From JBECKR01 sp040235415 (GTDB lineage: Bacteria > Acidobacteriota > Polarisedimenticolia > Polarisedimenticolales > Polarisedimenticolaceae), in assembly GCA_040235415.1 (NCBI GenBank), contig JBECKR010000378.1, forward strand, positions 1-48,232: DNA of 48,232 nt, in the 5' to 3' direction. Position numbers and translations under genes: made by a program. Numbering within the stretch: position 1 is the stretch's first letter; the number at the start of each line of letters is the position of its first letter. This document shows, in pieces, positions 24,581 through 33,024 of the stretch. The notes beneath the pieces were generated by a model that was not told the DNA's origin, did no database searches, and saw only the letters and a program-made list of their open reading frames with translations.

Positions 24581-25159
24581 ATGTCGACCACGCTTCGGAT
24601 TCCGATCGTCACGATGCTCGCTCTCGTCGCGACGTCGCTCGCGGCGGCCGAGCCGACGCTCATCGACGTCGACACCGTCCGCACCGCGCAGGACGCCTTC
24701 CAGAAGGCCCGAGGCGACGTCCGGATTCTCGCGATCGTCTCGCCGACGTCCGTCTTCGGCGTCGACTCCGTCCGCGCGCTCGAGAGCGACGTCGCGTCGA
24801 TCCCCGCCGGCGCCGCGCTCCAGGTCTTCGTGATCTGGACTCCGACGAACGGCGGGGACGACCTCGCCGTGGCTCGGGCGCGCTCGGCGGAGGTCGTCGA
24901 GGGCGACCGGACGACGTTCTTCTGGGACCGTCGCAGGCAGGTCGCCCACTTCTTGCAGGGCACGTTCGAGCTCCCGGGGCTCGCCGAGGGGATGTTCCTG
25001 CTCTACGACCGCGGCGCCGACTGGAAGGTCGACGAGCCGCCGCTCCCGACCTTCTGGATGCAGCGCAACGACCGCCTCGGGCGACGCGCCCCGAGCTTCG
25101 ACGCGAAGACCTTCGCGACGCGCGTCCGGGAGCTGCTCGGGAGCGACGCCGCGCGCTGA
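24581..25159 (+). CDS. Exported thioredoxin-fold-like protein lacking cysteines
   Basis: A 192-residue protein with a signal peptide (IVTMLALVATSLAAAEPT, likely cleavage after AAA). The mature part contains VRILAIVSPTSVFGVDSVRA, then ALQVFVIWTPTNGGDD and FFWDRRRQVAHFL. This resembles secreted thioredoxin-like proteins in which SPTCxxC opens the first helix, but here both cysteines are replaced (SPTSVFG) and no Cys remains. It therefore cannot do redox chemistry and may be a structural or binding derivative. The family assignment is tentative. A 9-bp hairpin follows the gene. Confidence 0.62.
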   Translation: MSTTLRIPIVTMLALVATSLAAAEPTLIDVDTVRTAQDAFQKARGDVRILAIVSPTSVFGVDSVRALESDVASIPAGAALQVFVIWTPTNGGDDLAVARARSAEVVEGDRTTFFWDRRRQVAHFLQGTFELPGLAEGMFLLYDRGADWKVDEPPLPTFWMQRNDRLGRRAPSFDAKTFATRVRELLGSDAAR

Positions 25160-25171
25160 TCGGGAAGCGCT

Positions 25172-25202
25172 TACACACGCCGCGATGCCGTTCGCGTGTG
25201 TA
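25172..25202 (+). terminator. Hairpin after the thioredoxin-like gene
   Basis: TACACACGC (25172-25180) pairs perfectly with GCGTGTGTA (25194-25202) over a 13-nt loop, 12 bases after the stop codon. It lacks a T run, so it is more likely an mRNA 3'-end stabiliser or a factor-dependent stop. The rest of the 289-bp gap has only the leader hairpins noted next. Confidence 0.45.
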
Positions 25203-25366
25203 GGGATGACGTCCGTGTCGTCCGTTCCTGGTCCGTGTGCATCACCCCGCTCCGGCCGCGTCGTTTCCCGATCGTCCCGGTCCACTTTCGCGCCTCCGAG
25301 CGAATCCAAACGGGTTTCTCGCGTTCGCCGACGAGCGCGCGGTCGAGACGGACCGTTTCGGCACGA

Positions 25367-25410
25367 CGCTTGCCTGAGCCGGCGCGACGGGCCGCGCCGC
25401 GGGGCAAGCG
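25367..25410 (+). promoter_or_regulatory. Two-stem leader structure upstream of the cytochrome gene
   Basis: An outer stem CGCTTGCC/GGCAAGCG (25367-25374 and 25403-25410) encloses an inner GGCGCG/CGCGCC hairpin (25381-25386 and 25393-25398). The structure ends about 30 nt before the Shine-Dalgarno GGGGAGG. It may be a leader hairpin or chance pairing in GC-rich DNA. Confidence 0.3.
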
Positions 25411-25448
25411 CTCGGGAATCCGGCCGGACCCGTACGGGGAGGAAGCTC

Positions 25449-26456
25449 ATGTCGAGACGATCGACCGGTGTCCGGCTGTCCGTCGTGCTCGCGGTTTCGA
25501 CCGCGATCGCGTCGGTCCCGGCGTTTTCGTACCAGCAGTACTCCACCAGCCGTACGACCGGGAACTGCGCGACGTGTCACGGCGACTTCCGCGCCACCGG
25601 GTACGTCTCGAAGGCCGACGGCTCGACGTGGAGCGACAGCCTGCACAACGTCCACCGCAACACGATGCTCTCCGGCGACTGCGAAACGTGCCATTCCAGC
25701 GGTTCGCGGTTCCCCGTCGTGCTCGGAAGCTCGGTCGGCGGGGCCGGACTCTCGCCCTACGGCTGCGCCGGATGCCACGGGCGCTCCGAAGACGGCACCG
25801 GGGTCGACACCCGGGGGTTCGGGGCCGGCCTCCGGCAGTATCACTGGCGCGCCGGCGTCACGGATTGCGTCTCGTGCCACGCGGACGCGAACCCCGCGAA
25901 CAAGACGACGGCGTCGGAGGACACCCTCCCGCCGTACTACGGCAACGGCGGCGCCAGCCATCCCGCGCTTCCCACCGACCCGTGCAACCCGGAGCCGACC
26001 TACAACGAGAGCTTCCAGGGCACGACGCTCGGGCTCGACAACGACGGCAACGGCGCGTACGACGCGGCCGACGCCGCGTGCGGGGCGGTCCAGGGGACGC
26101 CGGGAGAGGCCGGCGTCGCGGCGCCCCTGCTCGTGACGGCGTACGACAAGGTCACGGGCGACATCACGATCTCGTACGGCGCGGCCTGCTCGTCGTCGGA
26201 CGACACCATCGAGTTCGGCCTCTTGGCGGACGTCTCGACGTACACGTACGCCGGACAGGTCTGCAACGTCGGGAACGGCGGGGCCGCGACGTTCGGGCTC
26301 CCGACGGGCTCGTACTTCTTCGTGCTCGTCGCGAACGACGGCAGTGTCGAGGGGTCGTACGGCACCCGTGTCGACGCCGGGGCGCGGACCGAGCGTCCGG
26401 AGGACACGGGAACGGCGTGCCCGCTCCCGCAGGACCTGTCGCAGCGCTGCGATTGA
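25449..26456 (+). CDS. Exported tetraheme c-type cytochrome-like protein
   Basis: A 335-residue protein with a signal peptide (about 1-27) and four CxxCH heme-binding motifs: CATCH (40-44), CETCH (78-82), CAGCH (106-110) and CVSCH (140-144). Extra histidines (HNVHR, YHWRAG) may be distal ligands. After the heme domain comes DNDGNGAYDAADAACG (about 198-213), which resembles a calcium-binding or dockerin-like loop, then a beta-rich C-terminal domain. It probably carries electrons in the periplasm or at the outer surface. GGGGAGG stands before the ATG. No cytochrome-maturation or oxidoreductase gene is adjacent. Confidence 0.87.
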   Translation: MSRRSTGVRLSVVLAVSTAIASVPAFSYQQYSTSRTTGNCATCHGDFRATGYVSKADGSTWSDSLHNVHRNTMLSGDCETCHSSGSRFPVVLGSSVGGAGLSPYGCAGCHGRSEDGTGVDTRGFGAGLRQYHWRAGVTDCVSCHADANPANKTTASEDTLPPYYGNGGASHPALPTDPCNPEPTYNESFQGTTLGLDNDGNGAYDAADAACGAVQGTPGEAGVAAPLLVTAYDKVTGDITISYGAACSSSDDTIEFGLLADVSTYTYAGQVCNVGNGGAATFGLPTGSYFFVLVANDGSVEGSYGTRVDAGARTERPEDTGTACPLPQDLSQRCD

Positions 26457-26488
26457 CCGCGGCCGGGCGATCGGCGGAGCGTTCGAAA

Positions 26489-26566
<78 letters not shown>

Positions 26567-26697
26567 CCCGGGAGGGAGCGGAGAGGCCGAGCCCGCGTGC
26601 CCGACGGCGCGCGTCACCTCCGCCGTGAGGTACGGACGACGACCCCGAGGCCGTCCCGGCGAGGGCGCCGTCATGGTAGGCGAGCCGTTCCGGACCG

Positions 26698-27300
26698 TCA
26701 AGAAACGCCGGGCTCGTCGCCACGCGCGCGGCCGGCTCCGAGCGCCTCGAGCGCGGCGGCGACCTCCTCGAGGCGGTCGGCCACCCGAAGCGCGCGGTCC
26801 CGCTCGGCGCGCCGGGCCGCGTCCGAGGCCTCGAGCGCCGCTCGCGCCTGGGCGAGCTCGGCCTCGGCGGACTTGAGCGTCGCGATCTCTCGAACCGCGT
26901 CGTCGTAGCGACAGCGGAGCTCGGCGAGCTTCGACTCCAGGGCGGAAACGCGCGCGTCGGCTTCGTCGATCGGGGCTTCCGCGTCGCCCGGAGCGCTCGC
27001 GAGCGGCAATGCCGGCTGCTTCTCGGCTCGAGCGCGACGGCCCGCCGCCGTCGACGCGGAGGCGCTTTCGAGAGCCTTCCGCGCGTCGGCGATCGTGTAC
27101 TCCTCTTCGTAGAGCAGCCGCTTGATCCGGAGGATGAGCTCGATGTCCTCGCGGCTGTACACCCGCTGGCCGTTTCGCGTGCGGACGTTCGCGAGCTGCG
27201 GGAACTCCGACTCCCAGAACCGCAGGACGTACGGCTGGGTGTCCGTGGCCTGGCACACCTCGCCGAGCCGGTAGAACGTCTTGTCGGGGATCTCGGGCAC
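26698..27300 (-). CDS. MerR-family transcriptional regulator with coiled-coil tail
   Basis: A 200-residue regulator. The winged helix-turn-helix (about 5-75) reads YRLGEVCQATDTQPYVLRFW, then ESEFPQLANVRTRNGQRVYS, a form typical of small MerR regulators often found beside tRNA-Pro or ihfA genes. The C-terminal about 90 residues are Ala/Glu/Arg-rich coiled coil, probably for dimerisation. No cysteine metal site is present. The start is GTG at 27300; a consensus -10 lies inside the longer open frame, ruling out the upstream TTG. What it regulates is unknown. Confidence 0.88.
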   Translation of the reverse strand: MPEIPDKTFYRLGEVCQATDTQPYVLRFWESEFPQLANVRTRNGQRVYSREDIELILRIKRLLYEEEYTIADARKALESASASTAAGRRARAEKQPALPLASAPGDAEAPIDEADARVSALESKLAELRCRYDDAVREIATLKSAEAELAQARAALEASDAARRAERDRALRVADRLEEVAAALEALGAGRARGDEPGVS

Positions 27301-27334
27301 GTCGTCCCCCCTCGGGGATGTCGGAATCGCGGGG

Positions 27335-27364
27335 ATTATACGCAACGGCCGCTCGACGCGGCAA
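27335..27364 (-). promoter_or_regulatory. Promoter of the MerR gene
   Basis: The minus strand has TTGCCG (27359-27364), 18 bp, and a perfect TATAAT (27335-27340). The predicted start near 27328 leaves a leader of about 28 nt. Spacing is the usual 18 bp rather than the 19-20 bp typical of MerR-activated promoters. Confidence 0.6.
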
Positions 27365-27369
27365 GCGCG

Positions 27370-29106
27370 TCACGGCCGCGCCGGGGTCGTCCCGCGCAGC
27401 GCGGCCTCGATCTCCGCCGAGGTCCCCATCGCCAGGAGTGCCTCGATCCGCGCGCTCTCGCGGCCGACGTCGACGGTTCGGATCGCGCGCCCGACCGGAA
27501 CGATGGCACGTGGCTGGACCGAGAACTCACGAAGCCCCATTCCGATCAGGAGCCCCGCGAGCGCGGCGTCCGCCGCCATTTCGCCGCACAGCGCCACGGG
27601 TATTCCGCCCCGGCGCGCGGATTCGACGATGAAGCGCAGCATTCGCAGGACGGCCGGGTGAAGGGGTTGATAGAGGTAGGCCACCGACTCGTTGGCACGA
27701 TCGACCGCGAGAGCGTACTGGATGAGGTCGTTCGTGCCGATGCTGAAAAACGCCGCCTCCCGGGCGAGGACGGCGGCCGCGCCCGCGGCCGCCGGAACCT
27801 CGACCATGATCCCCACCGGAACGTCGGCGCGACACGGAATCCCCTCGGACCGGAGGGCCTCGGCTTCCGAGGCGAGGAGCGCCCTGACGTCCCGGATCTC
27901 CTCGAGCGTCGTGACGAGCGGGATCATGACGCGGACGTTCTCGCGCGTCGCGGCCCGGAGCAGCCCCCTCAGCTGCGGCCGGAACACGTCCGGCCGCTTG
28001 AGGCACAGCCGGACCGCCCTCAGGCCGAGAACGGGGTTGGACTCGTCCGCGCGGAGGACCTCGTGAAAGTACTTCTCTCCACCGAGATCGAGAGTCCGGA
28101 TCGTCACCGGGTGCGGCGCCATCTTGTCCGCCATCGCCGCGTAGGTCTCGAAGTGCTCGGCCTCGGACGGAAGTTCCGGAGAGCGCGCCAGGAACAGGAA
28201 CTCCGAGCGGTACAGCCCGATCCCCCGGGCGCCGAAACGAAGGGCCTTGTCGACCTCCTGCGAGAACTCGACGTTCGCCTGGACCGCGATCTCGACGCCG
28301 TCGAGCGTGCACAGCCCCGCGTCGCCGAGCGTCGACAGCGACTCCTCGCGCTCGAGCAGCGCGCGTCTGCGATCCTGGGCGCTTTCGACGTCCGCCTCGG
28401 ACGGAGAGATCAGCACGGTGCCGTCGTCCCCGTCGACGACCACGACGTCGCCGGTGCGAACGCGCTGCGTGACGTTGCTCAGTCCGACGACGGCAGGGAC
28501 GGAGAGCGCCTGTGCCAGGATCGCCGTGTGCGAGGTCCGGCCTCCGACGTCCGTCGCGAATCCGGCGATGTTGCGTTGCGCGAGCAGCACCGAGTCGGAC
28601 GGGCCGAGCGTATGCGCAACGACGATCTGCGGACCCTCGGACGGTAGGTCCGCCCGTACGTCCTGCTCGCCCCGGAGGATGCGCTGCAGTCGGGCGTGGA
28701 CGTCCTCGAGGTCGCCACCCCGTTCCCGGAGGTAGCGGTCGTCGATCGCTTCGAACTTGCGCATGAACCCGCCGACGACCTCTTTGAGGGCCCACGACGC
28801 GGTTACGCGACCGACCCGGATACGCGAGACCGTCTCCGATACGAGCCGCCGATCGACGAGGATCAGGAGTTGGGCGTCGAGGATCCCGGCGTAGCTGTCC
28901 CCGAGGGCCTCGCGCGTGCGGTCGCGAAGCTCTTCGAGCTCGCGGCGCGCTCGGTCCCGGGCCCTCTCGAAGCGCTCGATCTCCTCGCCGACACGCTCCG
29001 GCGGAACCGGTGCCGGCACGATCGGCGCTTCGGCGTAAGGGAGCAGCACGACGCGACCGACGACGACGCCGGCCGACACGCCGAGCCCGTTGATCCGTTC
29101 AGTCAA
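27370..29106 (-). CDS. ptsI: PTS enzyme I (phosphoenolpyruvate-protein phosphotransferase)
   Basis: A 578-residue enzyme I that takes phosphate from PEP and passes it to HPr. The phospho-histidine lies in GGRTSHTAILAQ (H193). The PEP-binding barrel has the catalytic cysteine in PVALCGEMAAD and the tail GLREFSVQP. The start is TTG at 29106, immediately after the HPr stop (no gap). With EIIA-Man, HPr, HprK and RapZ it forms a PTS cascade with no EIIB/EIIC permease nearby, pointing to regulation rather than sugar import. Confidence 0.96.
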   Translation of the reverse strand: MTERINGLGVSAGVVVGRVVLLPYAEAPIVPAPVPPERVGEEIERFERARDRARRELEELRDRTREALGDSYAGILDAQLLILVDRRLVSETVSRIRVGRVTASWALKEVVGGFMRKFEAIDDRYLRERGGDLEDVHARLQRILRGEQDVRADLPSEGPQIVVAHTLGPSDSVLLAQRNIAGFATDVGGRTSHTAILAQALSVPAVVGLSNVTQRVRTGDVVVVDGDDGTVLISPSEADVESAQDRRRALLEREESLSTLGDAGLCTLDGVEIAVQANVEFSQEVDKALRFGARGIGLYRSEFLFLARSPELPSEAEHFETYAAMADKMAPHPVTIRTLDLGGEKYFHEVLRADESNPVLGLRAVRLCLKRPDVFRPQLRGLLRAATRENVRVMIPLVTTLEEIRDVRALLASEAEALRSEGIPCRADVPVGIMVEVPAAAGAAAVLAREAAFFSIGTNDLIQYALAVDRANESVAYLYQPLHPAVLRMLRFIVESARRGGIPVALCGEMAADAALAGLLIGMGLREFSVQPRAIVPVGRAIRTVDVGRESARIEALLAMGTSAEIEAALRGTTPARP

Positions 29107-29376
29107 TCATTCGTCCTCGCCGAAGCGGTGCTCGACCAAGCCGCGCAACGCGTCGAGCGCCTCGGCGGCGTCCTGGCCCTCCGCCGCCAGCTTCAGCTTC
29201 GATCCGCGGGCGGCCGCAAGCGTCAGCAACCCCAGAATCGACTTGCCGTCGACCTGCGCCGTCCCCTTGGATACCGAGATCCGCGCGGAGAAGGTGTTCG
29301 CGAGATGGACGAACTTGGCGGCGGCGCGGGCGTGCAGGCCCAGCCGATTCGAGACGTCGACGTCGAGCTCGATCAC
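29107..29376 (-). CDS. ptsH: HPr phosphocarrier protein
   Basis: An 89-residue HPr. The enzyme I site is H15 in GLHARAAAKFVHLA, and the regulatory serine S46 is present in GKSILGLLTLAA. Because an HPr kinase/phosphorylase is encoded in the same operon, both phosphorylation sites can be used. The start is GTG at 29376, overlapping the EIIA stop as GTGA. Confidence 0.96.
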   Translation of the reverse strand: MIELDVDVSNRLGLHARAAAKFVHLANTFSARISVSKGTAQVDGKSILGLLTLAAARGSKLKLAAEGQDAAEALDALRGLVEHRFGEDE

Positions 29377-29801
29377 GAGGACTCCCCCGCCGCCGAGCGC
29401 GTCGGACCCTGCAGCATCTGCGACGCGACTCGGATCGCGTCGCGCCCGTTGTCGGCGATCCTGCGTGCCGCTTCCGCGAGATCCAGACGCTCCCGAAGGT
29501 TCGTGAACTTGATCAGCATCGGGAGATTCACTCCCGTGACGATCTCGATCCTTCCGGGTTCGAGCAGGGACAACGCCAGGTTCGAGGGCGTGCCCCCGAA
29601 CATGTCCGTCAGCACCAGCACGCCGTCGCCGTCGTCGAGGCGCGCGATCTCCTGCTCGATCCGGCCGCGCGCGGCCTCGACGTCGCCGTCCCAGTCGATC
29701 GACACCGCTGCCATCGCGGACGAGTTTCCGACGATGCGTTGGGCCGCGCTCACGAGGTCTTCGGCGAGCGAGCCGTGGGTCACGACCAGAAGGCTCAGCA
29801 T
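29373..29801 (-). CDS. PTS mannose-family EIIA component
   Basis: A 142-residue, stand-alone EIIA of the mannose/fructose/sorbose family. The phosphorylated histidine is H9 in LVVTHGSLAEDL, and the second motif is LTDMFGGTPSNLAL. It receives phosphate from HPr. There is no EIIB/C/D partner in the window, so it may signal the PEP/pyruvate state to another target. It lies 13 bp after rapZ and overlaps the HPr start by four bases. Confidence 0.93.
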   Translation of the reverse strand: MLSLLVVTHGSLAEDLVSAAQRIVGNSSAMAAVSIDWDGDVEAARGRIEQEIARLDDGDGVLVLTDMFGGTPSNLALSLLEPGRIEIVTGVNLPMLIKFTNLRERLDLAEAARRIADNGRDAIRVASQMLQGPTRSAAGESS

Positions 29802-29814
29802 GCTCTCTCCCGTC

Positions 29815-30678
29815 TCATTCCTTGCCGAGATCGCGGTGGTGCACGACCGCCTCGAGGCTCTGCGCGCTCAGATGTTGGCCCAACTCTTCCGCGAGCGCCA
29901 CCGATCGGTGCTTTCCTCCGGTGCATCCGAGCGCGATCGTCAGATAACTCTTGCCTTCCTGGACGTAGCGCGGGATGAGAAAGTCGATGAGCGCGTGGAG
30001 CCGCTGCTGGAACTCGGAGGTGATCGCATGACGGTGCAGGAACTCGCGCACCGCGTCGTCGCGTCCGGTCTTGCCCCGTAGGTCGTCCACGAAGTGCGGG
30101 TTCGGGAGGAAACGGACGTCGAACACCAGGTCCGCCTCCGCCGGCACGCCGTACTTGAAGCCGAACGACAGCACGTTGACGTTGAGCTCCCCCGCCTCGT
30201 GCGGCGTCCCGAACGAGCTCTTGAGAAAGGCGCGAAGCTCGTGCGCGGTGAGGCGGCTCGTGTCGATGAGGCGGTCGGCGAGATCGCGGATCTCGCGCAA
30301 CCGCCTCCGCTCGGTGACGATCGCGGTCTCGAGGCTCGGGGTCGTCTCGGCCATCGGGTGAGGCCGTCGCGTCTCGCTGAACCGCCGCTTCAACGTGTCG
30401 TCGTCGCAGTCGAAGAACAGCATCTCGACCGGCGCGGCGCTCGTGCGGAGATTCCTCACGATCTCGGGGAGGAGCTTCAGGAACTCGCCGCCGCGGATGT
30501 CGATGACGAGCGCCGCCCGCCGGATCGTGTCCGCGTTGCGCTGGATCAGATCGTAGAACGGCGGGATCAGCTGGACCGGAAGGTTGTCGACGCAGTAGTA
30601 GCCGAGGTCCTCGAGGCAGTTCGCCGCCAGTGTCTTCCCGGACCCCGACAGGCCCGTGATGATCACGAACCGCTCCAC
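29815..30678 (-). CDS. rapZ: RNase adapter protein RapZ
   Basis: A 287-residue, P-loop protein. The Walker A motif is GLSGSGKT (9-16), followed by ALEDLGYYCVDNLP-like text (CLEDLGYYCVDNLPVQLIP). The C-terminal domain has SFGFKYGVP, DVRFLPNPHF, and IALGCTGGKHRSVALAEEL. In E. coli RapZ binds glucosamine-6-phosphate and directs RNase E to sRNA GlmZ; in other phyla it is paired with HprK and its target is less clear. The start is GTG at 30678, one base after the hprK TGA. Confidence 0.96.
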   Translation of the reverse strand: MERFVIITGLSGSGKTLAANCLEDLGYYCVDNLPVQLIPPFYDLIQRNADTIRRAALVIDIRGGEFLKLLPEIVRNLRTSAAPVEMLFFDCDDDTLKRRFSETRRPHPMAETTPSLETAIVTERRRLREIRDLADRLIDTSRLTAHELRAFLKSSFGTPHEAGELNVNVLSFGFKYGVPAEADLVFDVRFLPNPHFVDDLRGKTGRDDAVREFLHRHAITSEFQQRLHALIDFLIPRYVQEGKSYLTIALGCTGGKHRSVALAEELGQHLSAQSLEAVVHHRDLGKE

Positions 30679-30679
30679 C

Positions 30680-31702
30680 TCACCCCTCCCCGTCCTCGCC
30701 GTCGCGACGCGGCAGCCGATCCCGCATGCCGACGGTCTCTTCGAACGCCCCCCCCTGAAGTCTCTCGCCGAGACGGCGGGCCAGCTCGCGTGCGGGATGG
30801 TACCCCTTGCGCTTGAGAAGGCAGTTGCGCGCGGCGACCTCGATCAACACCGACAGATTGCGCCCTGGGCCGACGGGCATCTCGACGTACGGCAGCTCGA
30901 CTCCCAGGATCTCGTAGGCTCGATCGTCGAGCCCGAGTCGGTCGTACCGCTTCCCGGGCCTCCAGGGATCGAGACGGATGACGTACTCGACGTATTTCGT
31001 CATACGGACCGCGGCGACCCCGAAGAGGTCCTTGATGTTGACGATCCCGAGGCCGCGGAGCTCCATGTGATAGCGGGTCAGCTCCGGACCGGTGCCGACG
31101 AGCTGGTCGCCGAGCCGTTTGATCTCGACGACGTCGTCCGAGACGAGACGGTGGCCGCGCACGACGAGGTCGAGCGCGCACTCGCTCTTCCCGATGCCGC
31201 TGTCCCCGAGAATGAACACGCCGAGGCCGTAGATGTCCATCAGGACGCCGTGCATCACGGAGCGCGGCGCCAACCGGTCCATGAGATAGCTCGTCAGCCC
31301 GTCGATCACCGCGGAGGTCTGTTGCTCGGTCCGGAACAGCGGCACGCGATGCGTATCGGACTCGGCGACGACCTCCTCGGGAGGCTCGAGCGCGGCGCTC
31401 ACCACGAAGCAGGTCACGCCCTGGCGACACAGCTGAGCGACGATCCGGGACCGCTCGGCGGGCACGCGCTCCCGCAGGAAGGTGATCTCCGACTTGCCCA
31501 GGACCTGGACGCGGCCCGGATGGATGTATTCGAGGAACCCGGCGAGGGCGAGCCCCGGCTTCTGGATGCGCGGGCGGTTGATGACGTTGTCGAGCCCGTC
31601 CGCTCCCGCGAGGAGCTCGAGGCCGAGGAACGCCGCCGCGCGGTCCGTCAGCAGCTCCCGGACCGCCATCGAGGGGATCGCGCAGCTTTCGTGCTCGCTC
31701 AA
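30680..31702 (-). CDS. hprK: HPr kinase/phosphorylase
   Basis: A 340-residue, bifunctional enzyme that phosphorylates and dephosphorylates Ser46 of HPr. The N-terminal DRTGG-like domain is at about 15-135. In the catalytic domain H151 (MHGVLMDIYG), Walker A GDSGIGKS (166-173), LVSDDVVEIKR and the family signature LRGLGIVNIKDLFG (215-228) are all present. The C-terminus is a charged tail. The start is TTG at 31702 with GGAG five bases upstream. A strong promoter lies at 31739-31767. Confidence 0.96.
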   Translation of the reverse strand: MSEHESCAIPSMAVRELLTDRAAAFLGLELLAGADGLDNVINRPRIQKPGLALAGFLEYIHPGRVQVLGKSEITFLRERVPAERSRIVAQLCRQGVTCFVVSAALEPPEEVVAESDTHRVPLFRTEQQTSAVIDGLTSYLMDRLAPRSVMHGVLMDIYGLGVFILGDSGIGKSECALDLVVRGHRLVSDDVVEIKRLGDQLVGTGPELTRYHMELRGLGIVNIKDLFGVAAVRMTKYVEYVIRLDPWRPGKRYDRLGLDDRAYEILGVELPYVEMPVGPGRNLSVLIEVAARNCLLKRKGYHPARELARRLGERLQGGAFEETVGMRDRLPRRDGEDGEG

Positions 31703-31738
31703 GGGAGCTCCAAGTCGTTGAAAGTTTGATAGTTCCGA

Positions 31739-31767
31739 ATTCTAGAAGCGCCTCCCGAGGGTGTCAA
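31739..31767 (-). promoter_or_regulatory. Promoter of the hprK-rapZ-EIIA-ptsH-ptsI operon
   Basis: The minus strand has TTGACA (31762-31767), 17 bp, TAGAAT (31739-31744): 11 of 12 consensus bases at optimal spacing. The predicted leader is about 30 nt. Confidence 0.72.
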
Positions 31768-31808
31768 GAAACCGCCCTCGTTCCTCCACGAACGGGGCCC
31801 CGCGCGCG

Positions 31809-31838
31809 TTGACACCGCGCGAGGGCGCGTGGCATAGT
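31809..31838 (+). promoter_or_regulatory. Promoter of the type II GAPDH-like gene
   Basis: TTGACA (31809-31814), 18 bp, CATAGT (31833-31838). It diverges from the hprK promoter with 41 bp between the two -35 boxes, so shared regulation is possible. Confidence 0.55.
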
Positions 31839-31907
31839 CGCGGGCCGACCGATCATCCCGGGGCCCGCGGTCCCGACGGGCCCGCTCCCCGCGAGGAGAG
31901 AGCCACC

Positions 31908-32996
31908 ATGTCCTCCAGCGCGATCGTCCACGTCATCGGAACCGGCACCATCGGCGAGCCGCTCATCGGCCTCCTGAGTCGCCATCGCGAGCAGCTCGGA
32001 ATCGAAGAGGTGACGTTCCACAAGCGCACGCCCCTGCTCACCGACCGCTCCAAGGTCCGAGCCCTCATGGCCGCCGGCGCGAAGCTCTGCGTCGACGAGA
32101 ACGCCGCGAAAGGGTTCCGCGATCTCGGAATGGACCCGACCTACGAAACGCAGGAAGCGCTGCAGCGGGCCGCGGTGGTCATCGACTGCACGCCCTCCGG
32201 CGTCGGGACGCAGAACAAGACCGAGTTCTACGACAAGTACACCAGCAACACGCTCGGATTCGTCGCGCAGGGCAGCGAGTTCGGTTTCGGCAAGCCCTAC
32301 GCCCGCGGGATCAACGATCGCGCACTGGTCCACGGCCAGGACCAGTTCGTCCAAGTCGTGTCGTGCAACACCCACAACCTGTCGATCCTGATCGACACGC
32401 TCGGATTGCAGGACCAAGGCCCCGAGAACCTTCTCGACGGCCGGTTCATCTGCATGCGGCGATCGAACGATATCTCTCAGGACGGCAGCTTCGTGCCGTC
32501 CCCGCAGGTCGGGAAGCACAAGGACGCCCGCTTCGGCACGCACCACGCGCGAGACGCCTGGCACCTGTTCCAGACCCTCGGCTACGACCTACCGCTGTTC
32601 TCGTCGGCGCTCAAGCTCAACACACAGTACATGCACACGATCTTCTTCGACATCCGCGTCAAGAACCCGACGTCGAAGGACAAGTTGCTGGAGCGCATCC
32701 ACGAGAACGACCGCATGGCGATCACGTACAAGAACTCCGCGAACCAAGTGTTCTCGTTCGGACGCGACCAGGGACACTACGGTCGGATCCTGAACGTGAC
32801 CGTGATCGCCGAGCCGACGCTGACGGTGCGGGAGAACAAGGTGAGGGGCGAGTGGGAGATCCTCGGCTACTGCTTCACCCCGCAGGACGGCAACTCGCTG
32901 CTGTCGTCCGTGTCCGCGGCGACGTGGTTCCTCTACCCCGACGACTACGAGCGTCGCATCCAGGCGCTGCGCGGCTACTTCTACGACGAGGTCTGA
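31908..32996 (+). CDS. Type II (archaeal-like) glyceraldehyde-3-phosphate dehydrogenase homologue
   Basis: A 362-residue oxidoreductase. The Rossmann opening is VHVIGTGTIGEPLI. VIDCTPSGVGTQNKTEFY matches the archaeal GAPDH VIDCTPEGIGxKN block. VVSCNTHNL carries the likely catalytic Cys, equal to archaeal SCNTTGL. A His-His pair in GTHHARD matches the PSHHGPD site, and a QYMHTIFFDI strand aligns with LMHQHNVMVEV. The usual TTGLCR is changed to THNLSI, so substrate specificity may differ. GAGGAGAG lies before the ATG. It stands alone behind its own promoter, opposite the PTS operon. Confident in the fold and family, not in the substrate. Confidence 0.8.
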   Translation: MSSSAIVHVIGTGTIGEPLIGLLSRHREQLGIEEVTFHKRTPLLTDRSKVRALMAAGAKLCVDENAAKGFRDLGMDPTYETQEALQRAAVVIDCTPSGVGTQNKTEFYDKYTSNTLGFVAQGSEFGFGKPYARGINDRALVHGQDQFVQVVSCNTHNLSILIDTLGLQDQGPENLLDGRFICMRRSNDISQDGSFVPSPQVGKHKDARFGTHHARDAWHLFQTLGYDLPLFSSALKLNTQYMHTIFFDIRVKNPTSKDKLLERIHENDRMAITYKNSANQVFSFGRDQGHYGRILNVTVIAEPTLTVRENKVRGEWEILGYCFTPQDGNSLLSSVSAATWFLYPDDYERRIQALRGYFYDEV

Positions 32997-33024
32997 GGCG
33001 TCGGGGACGTTCCTTCGTCCCCGC

